Below, one piece after another: positions 34,457 through 45,383 of a DNA stretch of 64,000 bases. The stretch's first letter is position 1. Each line of letters opens with the position of its first letter. The translations under genes and the position numbers were made by a program. Source of the DNA: Dimorphilus gyrociliatus (lineage: Eukaryota; Annelida; Polychaeta; Dinophilidae); contig CAJFCJ010000017.1 in NCBI GenBank assembly GCA_904063045.1, positions 496,001-560,000 on the forward strand, written 5' to 3'. The notes under the pieces were generated by a model. The model saw nothing but the letters and a program-made list of their open reading frames with translations, made no database searches and had not been told where the DNA came from.

Positions 34457-34704
34457 ATTTTATAAACTTTTTAAGACCGGTAGTTGAACTATACTCCCAA
34501 TAAGACAATTACAAAAATTAAACGAAAAATTTAAACAACTTATGATTATATAATTGAATTTAATAGGTAGCCATTTTTTATTTCTACCTTCATTTCTACA
34601 TCGTATAGTTGTTTACGACATTGAGTTTGCGCATATTCCGGTTCCGGTTTTGTAAATCGAAACATGAGTACTTTATCTTGAATTATAGTTTGTTAATTTA
34701 CGAA
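34457..34704. promoter_or_regulatory. divergent promoter spacer FAHD1 / sugar transporter
   Basis: These 248 bp separate the two ATGs, which point away from each other. An upstream in-frame ATG (34609) could extend the transporter by 32 residues, but that extension does not resemble a transporter N-terminus. No clear core promoter motif is seen. Confidence 0.45.
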
Positions 34705-36171
34705 ATGGATAGGGTTGTATTTTTAAAAACACTTCTAATATGCTCATCAGCATATATGAATGCTTTGTGCTTTGGCTTTGTGATAGGATATACATCCCCT
34801 TCACTGCCAAAAATGAGAGGTGATAAATCGCTTGAACCAAAAGAAGACTTTCTCTCTCTTTTCTCATCTATTATGACTTTGGGTGGAGTATTGGGAAGTT
34901 TACTCTCCGGATTTGTTTTAGAGAAATTTGGTCGTAAACTTGCAATAAGATTTTCATATTTACCTTTCGTTCTTGGGTGGTTTGCAATCACGTCTGGAAA
35001 TAGTTCAAATGTACTGCTCCTTGGTAGACTACTTTGCGGTATAGGGAGTGGTTTATCTGTAGTTGTTAATCCAGTATACTTGACAGAAATTGCACCAACG
35101 AAATTCCGTGGTATGCTTTTGTCCATGTTTCAACTCATTATTACAATTGGTATACTATTTGTATACGTTTGTGGACTATCAAACGATTGGAGAAGTTTAG
35201 CTTTCATTAGCATTATTCCAGCCGTATTGGGATTCTTCCTTTCCTATTTTGCTATTGAATCACCAACCTATTGTATTTTGAAGGGAAGGGATGAAGAGGC
35301 CTTATTTATATTAAGACAACTTAGAGGAAATAGTTCAGACGTTCTCAAAGAACAAGAAGAAATCAAAAGATCGTTCAATTATAACTACGGTATCTCTTGG
35401 AGATCCATTCTGAGTACTAGGAAATATTTAAATGGTCTAAAAATTGCTGTGGGTTTGAATATTTTTCAACAACTTGTCGGTGAGTTTAAATACTTTATCT
35501 CCATACGAAATAAATTGTAAATAACCTCGATAATCAAATCTCCAGGTATAAATGCCGTCATGTTCTATTCTGAAGAAATTATGAATCGTGCAGGTATATC
35601 GAATGGAGGAAATTCAGCCGTAGCTATTGCTTTTATTCAAGTTAGAATGTTTTTTATTTCAGTATGATTAAAACTAATTCAATTATAAATGAATTCATAG
35701 GTTCTAGCCACAACGATTTCCCTACCTCTAATTGAACAGGCCGGAAGAAGAAATCTCTTATTATTTGCCAGTGGTGGAATGGCTCTTGCTTGTATAGCTC
35801 TTAGTTCTTGTTTACAAACTAACATAAGGAGGCAATCAGACGATACTAGTGGTGTTATAGCATTGATTTCTTTAATGCTTTATGTTATTGGATTCAGTAT
35901 CGGCTGGGGCCCGGTTCCCAGCTGCCTAACAAACGAAGTTTTACCGAATAGCGTTAGATCGAAGACAAGCAGTTTGGCATTGTTAATAAACTGGTTTTGT
36001 TCATTTCTAGTTACCATGTTATTTTCACCAAGCGTGGAAATGTTTGGAATAGATGGTGTCTTTCTCATATTTACCGCAATATGTGGTCTATCTTCAGTCT
36101 TTGTATATTATATTGTACCGGAAACGAAAGGAAGAACATTGGAAAATATACAAATTGATTTAGAAGTTTAA
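34705..36171 (+). CDS. facilitative sugar transporter, MFS (Tret1 / class III GLUT-like)
   Basis: Exons 34705-35479, 35546-35640 and 35701-36171, phases consistent, 446 residues, with about 12 membrane helices expected. Sugar-transporter signatures are visible: GYTSPSLP after helix 1, FGRK in the 2-3 loop, GLSVVVNPVYLTEIAPTKFRG around helices 4-5, QQLVGINAVMFYSEEI in helix 7, and PETKGRTLE after helix 12. The short loops without a long glycosylated loop 1, and the resemblance to insect trehalose transporters and GLUT6/8, place it in the facilitated hexose/trehalose group; the substrate cannot be read from sequence. The ATG at 34705 was chosen because helix 1 follows directly. The introns are 60-66 nt. 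Confidence 0.92.
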
Positions 36172-36342
36172 ATAAGCGACAAAGGAATTTATGTTTGAGA
36201 ACTTTTTAAAAGTTTTTATTAACTTTGGTTAGTTGTACTACTGTTGAATAATCGATTATGGTATTTAACATATTTTGTTTCTAAGTTGTTTACTCGGTTC
36301 ATTTAGTCTCTAGCTTTAATTGTTACCATTACTCTTCTATAA

Positions 36343-36381
<39 letters not shown>

Positions 36382-37100
36382 TGGCTCCTTCCGTACATGA
36401 ACGGTATATATACATATACATTAGTTTACATAAATTTATATATATACATAATTAGACAATGAATGCCAAACTTTTAAAAAAATAGTAACAATATGATATT
36501 TATTCTATTGTGTATAATGATTTATTTGATCAAAAGACTTTCAAGCCAAAAGCGTAGTATTTGCTCTTTAAAGAGTTTGATCATTTTTTTAATTTTCTCA
36601 CCTGCTAAGATGAGAGACAAAAACACGCAAAAACGAAAGATGTATTATATATAATCTATCTTTTTATACGAAAGTTGTGCACTCTATAGAATTGTAATTT
36701 TTTCGTTTTACTATTAAAGATAGCACTTACACTCCTTGTCCATACTTCTTTTTGAAAAGAACGAAACAGTATTGTTTTATCCACCTATTACCCTGTATTT
36801 GACCTTGATTTAACTTTGTCCCTACTTTCTCTTAACCTGGAACGCAGGTATATTGATTACCCGCAAATAATTTATTCAGCCTTATGTATTTTTCCCGCAA
36901 TTCACTATGGTTTATGTAATGGTATAGGCCATTTTTGGAGTTTTACTTGCAACTTTTTGCAACAACGTGGTGACTCATAAACAAAATCAATACTATTCTC
37001 AGGAAGGGGAATTGTTAGTAACACACGCAATGAAAATACCTTCAAACCTAGATTATTAAACGGTCTGAGCGAGAGTTATAGCGAAATATTCAGGAACAAG
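36172..37100. other. intergenic
   Basis: A 929-bp spacer with a CT microsatellite (36344-36378) and small TA stretches. The last 100 bp would be the promoter and 5' UTR of the next PPxY gene. No gene is seen. Confidence 0.5.
36344..36378. repeat. (CT)n microsatellite
   Basis: About 35 bp of CT dinucleotide downstream of the sugar transporter. Confidence 0.95.
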
Positions 37101-37884
37101 ATGGCATCCGAGAGAAAATGCTCACCTAAAAAATGGCTAACAATTACTGGACTATTGTTTTTTATAACATTTATTTTAATGATTGTAATTGCTACTTCGT
37201 TTATTTTGAGAAGCAATCGATCATCAAGCAAGAAGGAAACTGAACATGACGTAGCCGAAAGTCAAGAGAAGTCAAGAAAGATTGCAACAGTCTTATTTAT
37301 AACTGGAAGTTTATTTTTTGTTCTATCCGTTAAATTTTGTTGTTTTTCAAATATGAGATTTAAAAATGCTCGATCATCGAACAATCGAACAATTGTTAGG
37401 GTTAGACAGGTTTGTTAGAATTTTACCATTGTTATTATTCTATTAATTATTTATTTTTTATTAGACATTCACAACACAAAGTTCTTGCGCAACTCTAAAT
37501 TGTAATAACCTTCCACAATCAACGATTCCAACGGTAGGATTAGACAATCCTAGTTTTAATCTTAATATATACCCAAGTGCTGTTCATAGTTCCATCCCAA
37601 GGTTTGAATAAAATAAATAAACTACTAGTCCTACTTTTGTAGCTAGTATTCTAACAGTAAATATAAATATTCTATTTTCCTGCAGTGCATCATTGCCTAA
37701 ATACGAAGAGATATGTTCACAATTTCATATTCAATATAAATTAGACAACGAACAAAGCACATCTGACACAAGACCAAGGTAAGTTTAGAATAAGATATAC
37801 TAATATACTGTATAATAGTTAATTAAAAACATCCTCTTTTTTAGAACACCTCCACCATCATACGAAGAGATCAATCATTGTTGA
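37101..37884 (+). CDS. two-transmembrane PPxY-tail protein, member 2
   Basis: Exons 37101-37409, 37465-37601, 37686-37778 and 37845-37884, phases consistent, 192 residues. A basic N-terminus is followed by helix 1 (about 13-37), a charged loop rich in S, K and E, then helix 2 (about 61-82) ending in CC. The tail carries an LPKYEEI motif in exon 3 and ends RTPPPSYEEINHC, a PPxY motif followed by acidic residues. The terminal exon is exactly 40 nt, as in members 1 and 5. The introns are 55-84 nt. The unknown function is probably that of the family: a membrane-bound docking site for WW-domain proteins. The helices themselves have diverged strongly from the other members. Confidence 0.72.
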
Positions 37885-39079
37885 AAGATATATTTGTTCT
37901 CATTATTAAGGTTCTTCTGCGTACAAACTCACAAACTTATGTATATAGAGTATACTCTTTAAATTTATCATAATTTATACAAGACGAAGGAGAGAGAGGA
38001 TTTAAAGGATAAGGCGAATAGTGGGTGACGAATTATATTATTAATAAAAAACCTAGTATCTCCAGCTTAAGAAGTTGTTATAAATTTCAAATTTCTATGT
38101 GGAAAGAAAATGATATCCAGAAAAAGAGAAGAATTATAATCCAAATGTTGGCTATATGTATCTTTCCCAATCTTCTTTTAGTTAAATTTCATTAATATAA
38201 GAGTTCTATCTTCTTTTTCTACTCTGGGAAGTATAATAAAAAAAAATGGAAAGAGAGACAATCTATTCACAAGTGAAAGACTATAGAATATAATATTTTA
38301 CTAAAAAGCTTTGACTACCACTTTCGTTGATTACTTTTTCAATTATGAAAAAGGATAAGTAACCAATAAGTAATAATCTGTTGAAAGAGGAAAACTTTAA
38401 CTTTTTTCCTATTAATAAAGTTATTAATAAAGCTATATATTAATTAATTTAATTATTAAATTCTTTCATTGATTCATAAATACAACTATGAGAAGAATAT
38501 GTTTTATTAATTATTAAAGTATTCAATACTATAAAATTCTACCTTTTTCAATCATTTAATGAGATTTTTATTGTACAGGAGTCATGTTACATCACTTCAT
38601 ATAATAATTATATTTTAATTTATAGATGAAAACTAGGTTGGTAACATTCTTTTTATAGCATTCTTATAGTTAGAATCGTTTAGCCGCTTATAGGATTAAT
38701 CCAGTACTATTAACCTTATCAGTAAATTCTATTCTGAATTATATCAACTTCTTAGTAAAGTATATATAATCTTTTAAAATACACTATAAATGATCAACTG
38801 TAGTAACTTTGACAGAATTTCACATAAAAATTTTAGTCTGGGTCTCAGGCTAAAAGTTAAGGTCCGCACCAAAAAGTTACATATTCACTTGAAAATAATC
38901 CTAAGAATATACGCCTAATACCTTTGTCGAAGAACATTACTATTAACCTGAAAGAAATACGTTTTACCCATTCTTTTGAGGAGTAACCTACGGGAAAGGC
39001 TACTTAATTCTTAACTGACGTACTGAAGACATATAAGCGATATATATATATCCAGCCTATAAATACATATCTACCTGTT
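37885..39079. other. intergenic between PPxY members 2 and 3
   Basis: A 1.2-kb AT-rich spacer with no protein-like frame. It includes short inverted AT-rich stretches around 38420-38520. Nothing else is recognised. Confidence 0.5.
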
Positions 39080-39523
39080 ATGAAGCTCTCAAAAGAAATA
39101 AAATGGATAATATTTTTCGTTGTTTTATTTGCAATAAGCGTTTCTGCGATAATAGTTGGATCATTAGTTGATTTAAGAGCTATGGAAATTACTTTCTTAA
39201 TATTTGGTAGCATTTTCTTATTTCTCTCTATTTTTTGGATTTTATACTTGGGTAGAGAAATATTAATTAACAAAAACAAGAATCTGAATCAGCCTGGCGT
39301 TATTATTACTCTTGTAAGACTATATTTTATATTGCAATAGATAATTTTTTTAAAATGTTTAATTATTTAATTTGCTTATTATCTTACCCAGGGACCATCA
39401 ACAAGCGGTCAAGTATATTCACCATCTGTAAACAACACTATTCCAGATGCTGAGAAACATTCATCTTCAAATAGTTTGGAAAAGGAAGAACCTCCGAGTT
39501 ATTCAGACGTTATGAAAATATGA
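39080..39523 (+). CDS. two-transmembrane PPxY-tail protein, member 3 (shortest)
   Basis: Exons 39080-39313 and 39392-39523, phase 0 junction, 121 residues. Two long hydrophobic helices (about 8-32 and 36-61) are separated by only a few residues. The stretch around the intron, QPGVIIT / GPSTSGQVYSP, nearly repeats that of member 1 (QPGVIIT / GPTISGQ) with the intron in the same place, which is strong evidence of common descent. The tail ends EEPPSYSDVMKI, a PPxY motif. Unlike members 1, 2 and 5, the motif is not on a separate 40-nt exon here, so an intron was lost or never gained. Confidence 0.75.
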
Positions 39524-40015
39524 ATTACATCAAAAGCAACTACATATACAAAATACATATTCTTGTTCTTGTAAAAAAATTGACTAAAAACTTAAAAATA
39601 AAATTGGGAATGAATGAGTCAGGCTATTCCTTTCTTCTTTCTACTTTACATGTAGGCCCAACGAAAAAGAAAGTAGAAATATTTTTTTATATGCATATAA
39701 TATATATTACGCAATGTTCCAAATACAATTATATCAATTTATAACTTAATCGATACTTTATTTTCTGAATAAATTAAATGCTAAAGAACTATTAGCATTA
39801 TTAGAAAAATGAAAATAAAGGCAACATTTTTTAATTCATCAAAAACATATAGTTGACCTTTAGAAAATGGTTTCTTTTTACACTTTTTAAATTTATTAGA
39901 AAATTTTTTAGCCTTGTCACTTTTCAAGTTTTTTATGACCCGGATTTTAAAAAATTTACATTCAAATCGTTTTCAGTATCTATGTGAAATTGTAGATAAA
40001 ATGTTAACAGTTTAA
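39524..40015. other. intergenic between PPxY members 3 and 4
   Basis: A 492-bp AT-rich spacer; no additional exon or repeat of note. Confidence 0.5.
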
Positions 40016-40592
40016 ATGTTTTCTTCAATTTCGGAAAGGATAGGAGGTGCTATTGCCATATTAGGAATTATTTCAGCTGGTCCAGCTGCGTATTTTTTAT
40101 ACAAAAAAAATTACGCAGTTGGTGTACCTTTTGCAGTTGTTTGCCTATTATGTTTTGTAATAGTATCTTACCTATATAAGGAGGGCTCATTAAAAGGAAC
40201 GTCTCCTGAAGATGATAATCATGAAAATGGAAGACAAAGAGTATATTTCTTTTCTCTTCTTTCTCTTCAGTTTAGTAAGCAGGGAATTATGATTAAATAT
40301 TTTTATTACATTTCAGATAAGCAATGAACAGACTAATCAAGGAAATGATACATGCGCAGGGCAGAATCAGCAGCAAAGCTCTACTCCTCCTTACGTCAGA
40401 AGAGAACCTCCTAAACCACCTAATTACAACAGCAAAAGGGAATCTTGTGAGACCCCTATAAATATCTCGGATAATGTAGAGAGTCCCCTTGAACCGACAG
40501 CTCCAATTCCAGAAAGTGAAGAAGAGAAAGCTACTAATTCAAATAAACCACCATATGAAGCTCCCCCTCCCTACGCTCCAAGTCATTTATGA
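40016..40592 (+). CDS. two-transmembrane PPxY-tail protein, member 4 (multiple PY motifs)
   Basis: Exons 40016-40240 and 40317-40592, phase 0, 166 residues. Helices lie at about 8-28 and 34-53, followed by an acidic stretch. Exon 2 encodes a proline-rich tail with several aromatic-proline motifs: TPPYV, KPPNYN (PPxY), KPPYEA and APPPYAP (PPxY) near the C-terminus. The two PPxY copies could bind tandem WW domains. It sits 492 bp after member 3 and 330 bp before member 5 on the same strand. Function is inferred from the motifs only. Confidence 0.72.
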
Positions 40593-40922
40593 TTTTGCCA
40601 TTTCGATTAATTGATCAAACAGTTGATGATAATTTTCGTTGCTTTCCTGTTACTATAATCAATAAATAACCAGGTCATTTAATTAATATAAACTACTTTT
40701 GGAATTAAAGTTTATTAATACTACGTTACTTTAGGAGTTTTTAAAACTATTCATATCATATTTAATGTATTCATCTATTTGAAACCAGTTTTATATTTCC
40801 TTCTCTATTCTCTTACAGAATCTTTTGCTCACTTTAGACGGCGCTAGTATCTAGTCAATTACATTTTCATGTTGGACTGCATCAGTTGTAAGTTGGGGAA
40901 TAATTGTTTACATTAACACTAG
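40593..40922. other. intergenic between PPxY members 4 and 5
   Basis: A 330-bp AT-rich spacer, presumably the 3' UTR of member 4 and promoter of member 5. Confidence 0.5.
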
Positions 40923-41646
40923 ATGGGTTCAATTTCTGATAAGAAAGGAGCCCAATTGTCAGCTATTACCTCTTTCGTTACCTCTGTCATCCTATTCTCT
41001 GTCGGAGGTATCTTATATGCATTTTCTGAAAAGGAATTAAGCTCAGACGTTGGTCTAGTAAAGGAAAATTTTACAAATAAACTTGCCAATGCTCCCAGCC
41101 AAGTATTACCTAATGGAAAGCATACGAAATGGAGGAAACTAGAGAGTATCTTGAAGATTATAGAATATAATCAGATATTAAGAAAAGAAAAAGAGAAAGC
41201 TAGAAAGCGTAAGAAAAAACTTAAAGAGAGTTCGAAAATTATATTTATTATTGGCTGGGTAAGCATAGTCGTTTGTCCTGTATTCGTATGCTCTGCAATT
41301 TATTATCATATTAAAGATAAACGTAAGGAAATAACAAGAAATCAAGTAAGTATCCATATCGTATTAGTCTAAATATAAAATTATTAGTAATTTTTCTTTC
41401 AGGTAATTAATTCAAGTGAGCAATCCATTCAAAATGATCAATATGAAAGCTATCATCATCTAAATCAAGATTATTCACCTCCTCAAATATTTGTTGAAGT
41501 TCCTAGATCCGTTCATTCGAGGAATGTTAGTCATTACGATTATACGTTAGTATATTAATATACAATATAATTCATTCATATCCTCATAATCTTTGTTTTT
41601 ATTTAGCGAACCACCGAGTTATGAAGAAGTTATGAAGGGAAATTAA
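40923..41646 (+). CDS. two-transmembrane PPxY-tail protein, member 5
   Basis: Exons 40923-41345, 41403-41545 and 41607-41646, phases consistent, 201 residues. Helix 1 (about 13-34) is followed by a loop of about 70 residues ending in a strongly basic stretch of K and R (about 86-103). Helix 2 (about 107-127) follows. The tail ends TEPPSYEEVMKGN, a PPxY motif on a separate 40-nt terminal exon, as in members 1 and 2. The introns are 57 and 61 nt. Function is inferred as for the family. Confidence 0.73.
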
Positions 41647-42106
41647 TCTCATCTTCGTATAAATGTATTGTTTGTTCGTTTTCTTTGTATTAATTAACTA
41701 TATATATTCTTAACACTTGAATGTACTTAACAGTACACAATCCTATATGTATCTAAACGTTGTTTTGGCATATAAACCTAGGCTAAAAATGTCTTCTTTC
41801 TCTTCATGGCTATTATTGTTGAACTTCTTTTTGTTAATTTTTAAATAAAACTATTGTAATTAAAATTAAAACCTACTCCAAAGGGAAGAAAACTAAAATA
41901 GCTCCTTCATTATCAATTTAATATAATAAAAAAAGCAATCATCTAGGTTAAAACATTGAAAAAAAATCAAATGTTCGATTTGTATTATTCTTGCTCTATG
42001 GACATCGTAAATATCTGGAACACATTTTGATTAAAAGTAATTATCGAAAAACCTGTAATAAAGGATATTTCCAGAGAGAGAATTAGTTATTAAACATTAA
42101 ATTAAA
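41647..42106. other. intergenic
   Basis: A 460-bp spacer before the ABHD14-like gene; nothing beyond AT-rich sequence and a possible AATAAA (about 41844). Confidence 0.5.
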
Positions 42107-43236
42107 ATGCAAAAAAGAAATGGAAATCCTCTTGAATGGACTGTTAAATCAATAGGAATAGCGTTATTTCTATTTGTAGGTGGTATATATGTTATATACA
42201 AATTCTGGCCGTCTCCACAATATCATATTCACCCTCATCATTTAATGTCATGGAAGCATAAAGATTTTATCTCTATTCCTAATTCCATCCTTGAAAGTGC
42301 GAAAACCATTAAACCAGAACTTAAACAAGCTAAATACGAACTTGAATCTGATCAGGTGAGACCTGATAACATTTAAATTTTTATTTACACAAAAAACTTT
42401 TTAACTGTTATTTAACAGTTAAAGAATAATTTAAAAAAAAATAAAGAGCTAGTCTAATATTTAATAAAACGTCTTTATCCTCCAGCATATTACTCTTCAT
42501 TATCGGATGGTTGAACCGTCGGAAAAACAACAAAGACAACCAATTGACATATTATTCTTACATGGAAATGCATTTAATTCTGAAGATTGGGTAAATCTGA
42601 ATAGTTTACAAATTATGGCAGCTAGTGGATATAGGTGTTTCGCTATTGATTTAATAGGTAAGCGTTTTAAAACATATACGGAATCTTATTCAAATCTTAA
42701 TTCATCTTAACAGGAGGGAAAAAGAGCGATAGCACCTCTTCAAAGCAATTAATATCATCCGAGGATAGAGTAAAATTTCTTACAGATGTTATCAAAAGAT
42801 TAAACATTAAACGACCTCTGATAGTATCACCTTCAATGAGTGGTAGCTACTCAATTCCCTATATTATGGAACCATCTCCAACAACCTGTACAGATAGAAT
42901 AAGTGGTTTTCTTCCTGTTGCACCTGTCGCAACAGACAATTATCTTCCTAGTAAATATCATAGGTGTAAAGTAAGTAGCAATTAAGAGCATTTTCTCTAG
43001 TAATATCTTAATAATTGGCAATTTATCAATAGACACCAAATATGATTGTATACGGTGCAAAAGATACCGGATTAGGTCTGGAAGCGACTGGTAATCTCAG
43101 AAATATGCCTAATACCGAAATTATTCCAATATTAGGAGCTAAACACGCTTGTTATATGGATAACCCAAAACTATTCCATAAACTATTGTACAATTTTGCC
43201 GAAGCAGTTGTAAGAGAAGAGCAATTGGGTGACTAG
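42107..43236 (+). CDS. ABHD14: alpha/beta hydrolase of the ABHD14 type, membrane-anchored
   Basis: Exons 42107-42355, 42486-42657, 42714-42970 and 43033-43236, phases consistent, 293 residues. An N-terminal signal-anchor helix (about 16-34) resembles ABHD14A, whereas ABHD14B, a lysine deacetylase-like hydrolase, lacks it. The core has the oxyanion-side ILFLHGNAF, the nucleophile in SPSMSGSYS (Ser in place of the usual GxSxG, as in the family), the acid in MIVYGAKDTG, and the histidine in GAKHACYMDNP. The catalytic triad is therefore complete. The substrate is unknown. It is convergent with HMCES, with only about 115 bp between the stop codons. Confidence 0.88.
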
Positions 43237-43351
43237 TCAAAATTGATCATATAAAATTTATAGCTTTTCTAAAATTAAAACAATAAAATTCAGTTTTTGA
43301 ACACATTCAAATGAGATACAAAAAAAATAGAAATATAAAATTGTCTATAAA

Positions 43352-44479
43352 CTATTCTTGTTTAATTTCTTCTTTCTTTATCTTTTCTTTTACTTCTTCT
43401 TTTATCTCTTTATCATTTGATTTCCTCTTTAACCAATTGGACATAAATTTACTTGATGCACTCTCCTCAGGTTTCCTTTTTAAATATAAAGTAAAACATG
43501 TTAAAATATATAGAATGTATATAAATTATATTAAGCAATTACATACTTTAATTCAACTTCTTTAGCACAATCTTCTCCTTTATTACTAACAGTATTTACT
43601 GCACTGGATACTGGATGATAATTTACCTCATTAATAGGTCTGATTAATGACAATTCTCCATTTTCCAACCAATCATAAACCTCCTTATCATTTTTTAAAA
43701 TTGCTGGCATTCTATTATGAAGCCATTTTAAGTCTTCGTGTGCATCAACAGTTATTATGGTATAGCTGTTCACTAGATCCTCTCCATCCTTAGGTTTCCA
43801 GGTATCAAATATACCTGCTACTGTTAACAGACTTTGTTTTTCTTCTGAAGATTTGTTAGTAATAAAAAACGGTTGCTTTTTACCAGTAACATCGTTCTTT
43901 TCCTGCCATTCGTAATACCCGTTCAAAAGAACAACGCAACGTTTTCCCTTCTTTAATGGGACTGAAAATGCATTCTTCGATTCCATAGTGTCACTTCGAC
44001 AATTAATCATATTATATCCAACACTTTTAATAGACTCTCCTTTGTGCCAGAAAGGCACTAAACCCCATCTCATTGGTTGAACAACGTAATTTACTTTCTT
44101 GTCATCTTTCACAGACTCCTCTGTCTTTTCGAGATCCTCTGAAAAGTGCTTTTCGGAGACAAGTACTGGCCTAAAAATGCAATAATAGTAAGTAAACCGA
44201 TATTATTAAATTTATTTGTCGAAAAACTGTTATACATACGTAAAACTTCCTGGAGCGATATTATAAGATGAATAGTATTTGTTACTCCCTGGCGCGTCTC
44301 GCCATGTTGGTTCTTGGCTTTTGTTTGATTTAGTTTTTCTAGAACAACTTTTACAAATTTCCTCGGGAGCTAGCGTACTAAATTCGTATAAAAACAAAAC
44401 TTATTTATTTTATTCAATTAAAATCTTGTTATATTTTGAAAATACTGTCAATAACTAACCAGGCAAATCTACCACACAT
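43352..44479 (-). CDS. HMCES: HMCES, SRAP-domain abasic-site DNA-protein crosslink protein
   Basis: Exons 44479-44460, 44377-44240, 44170-43547 and 43475-43352, phases consistent, 301 residues. HMCES shields abasic sites in single-stranded DNA by covalent linkage through its Cys2. The 20-nt first exon encodes MCGRFA, so the reactive Cys2 directly follows the initiator methionine. Further SRAP motifs are APMRWGLVPFW-like (VQPMRWGLVPFW), INCRSDT, the active-site glutamate in GYYEWQ and the histidine in LHNRMPAIL. The last exon encodes a charged tail with SSKFMSNWLKRKS, comparable to the C-terminal PCNA-interaction segment of the human protein. Human HMCES is 354 residues; the shorter linker explains the difference. 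Confidence 0.94.
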
Positions 44480-45383
44480 TTTCTACTATTATTTGTAGTT
44501 TCCTTTTACTTTTTTACTAGAAAAATGTTTTTGGATAAAATCTATCTGTATATTTGAGTTTATAAGGAAATTTTTATTTCAACTTGTAAGTTTGGTGCCA
44601 AATGCAAGACTGACTCTGTCTGTATCGTCGACGGAATTATATAGTCAGTAAACTCTTAGTCAGCGTTTGCTCAGGCCAGTTTGGGCGAGCTCAGTCAATG
44701 CGCAACAGACCAGGTAGCCAGTTTAATTTCTGGTAAGCATTTCAAAACAACACTGTAGAGGAAGAAATATACAGGAATAAATTAATAAATATTTCCAAAA
44801 TATATAAAATATAACTTTTCAAAAATAGATTATTAATATGGTAATTTTTTTAAAAATATTAATTGTTTTTTTTCCAAAACTATCCTTAGCAAAATAGTTT
44901 TGTAATTTTCAAGAATAAATATAACGAAACTATTCTATTTTTTTTAATGAAGAATATTTTTCCTTATACAAAAAAAAAATATAATTTTTTTTAATGTAAG
45001 TCACAAGCATAAAAACAAAAGTTAAAATATGATACATTTCATTAGAAAACTCCTTTTTTTATAATTTTTTTTAAATATTATAAGTTCTACTCTTCAGTTA
45101 AATATTACATACTTCCAATAAAGAGAGAATATTCCTTGATTTACAAGCAAAAGTCAAAGGTTTTGTAAGTTTTAGAATAACAAACAAAAAAGTATATAGA
45201 TATTTAGGGAGTTACTTTTGAAAATTGATTTTATATTTAAGACGAAAAGTGGAAGAGATATATTAAAATTCTTTTTTTATTTAATATATATAATAATTTA
45301 ATTAGACAATTTCAACATAATGTTATATATATATTCGTAGCAGTCTTATCAGCTTTCTACCAGTTTTGTCTAAACGTAACAAG
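44480..45383. other. divergent intergenic region HMCES / FAF2
   Basis: A 904-bp spacer between two outward-pointing starts. It holds several T8-T10 and A9 runs and, near HMCES, a somewhat GC-richer stretch (44600-44720). No gene is seen. Confidence 0.5.

Noticed and set aside
34609-34704. Upstream in-frame start of the sugar transporter
   Set aside because: The 32 extra residues are not transporter-like and lie in the divergent promoter; the ATG at 34705 directly precedes helix 1.
43311-43565. 84-codon plus-strand frame
   Set aside because: It is the reverse strand of the last HMCES exon and its intron; the minus strand gives the expected charged tail and phase.
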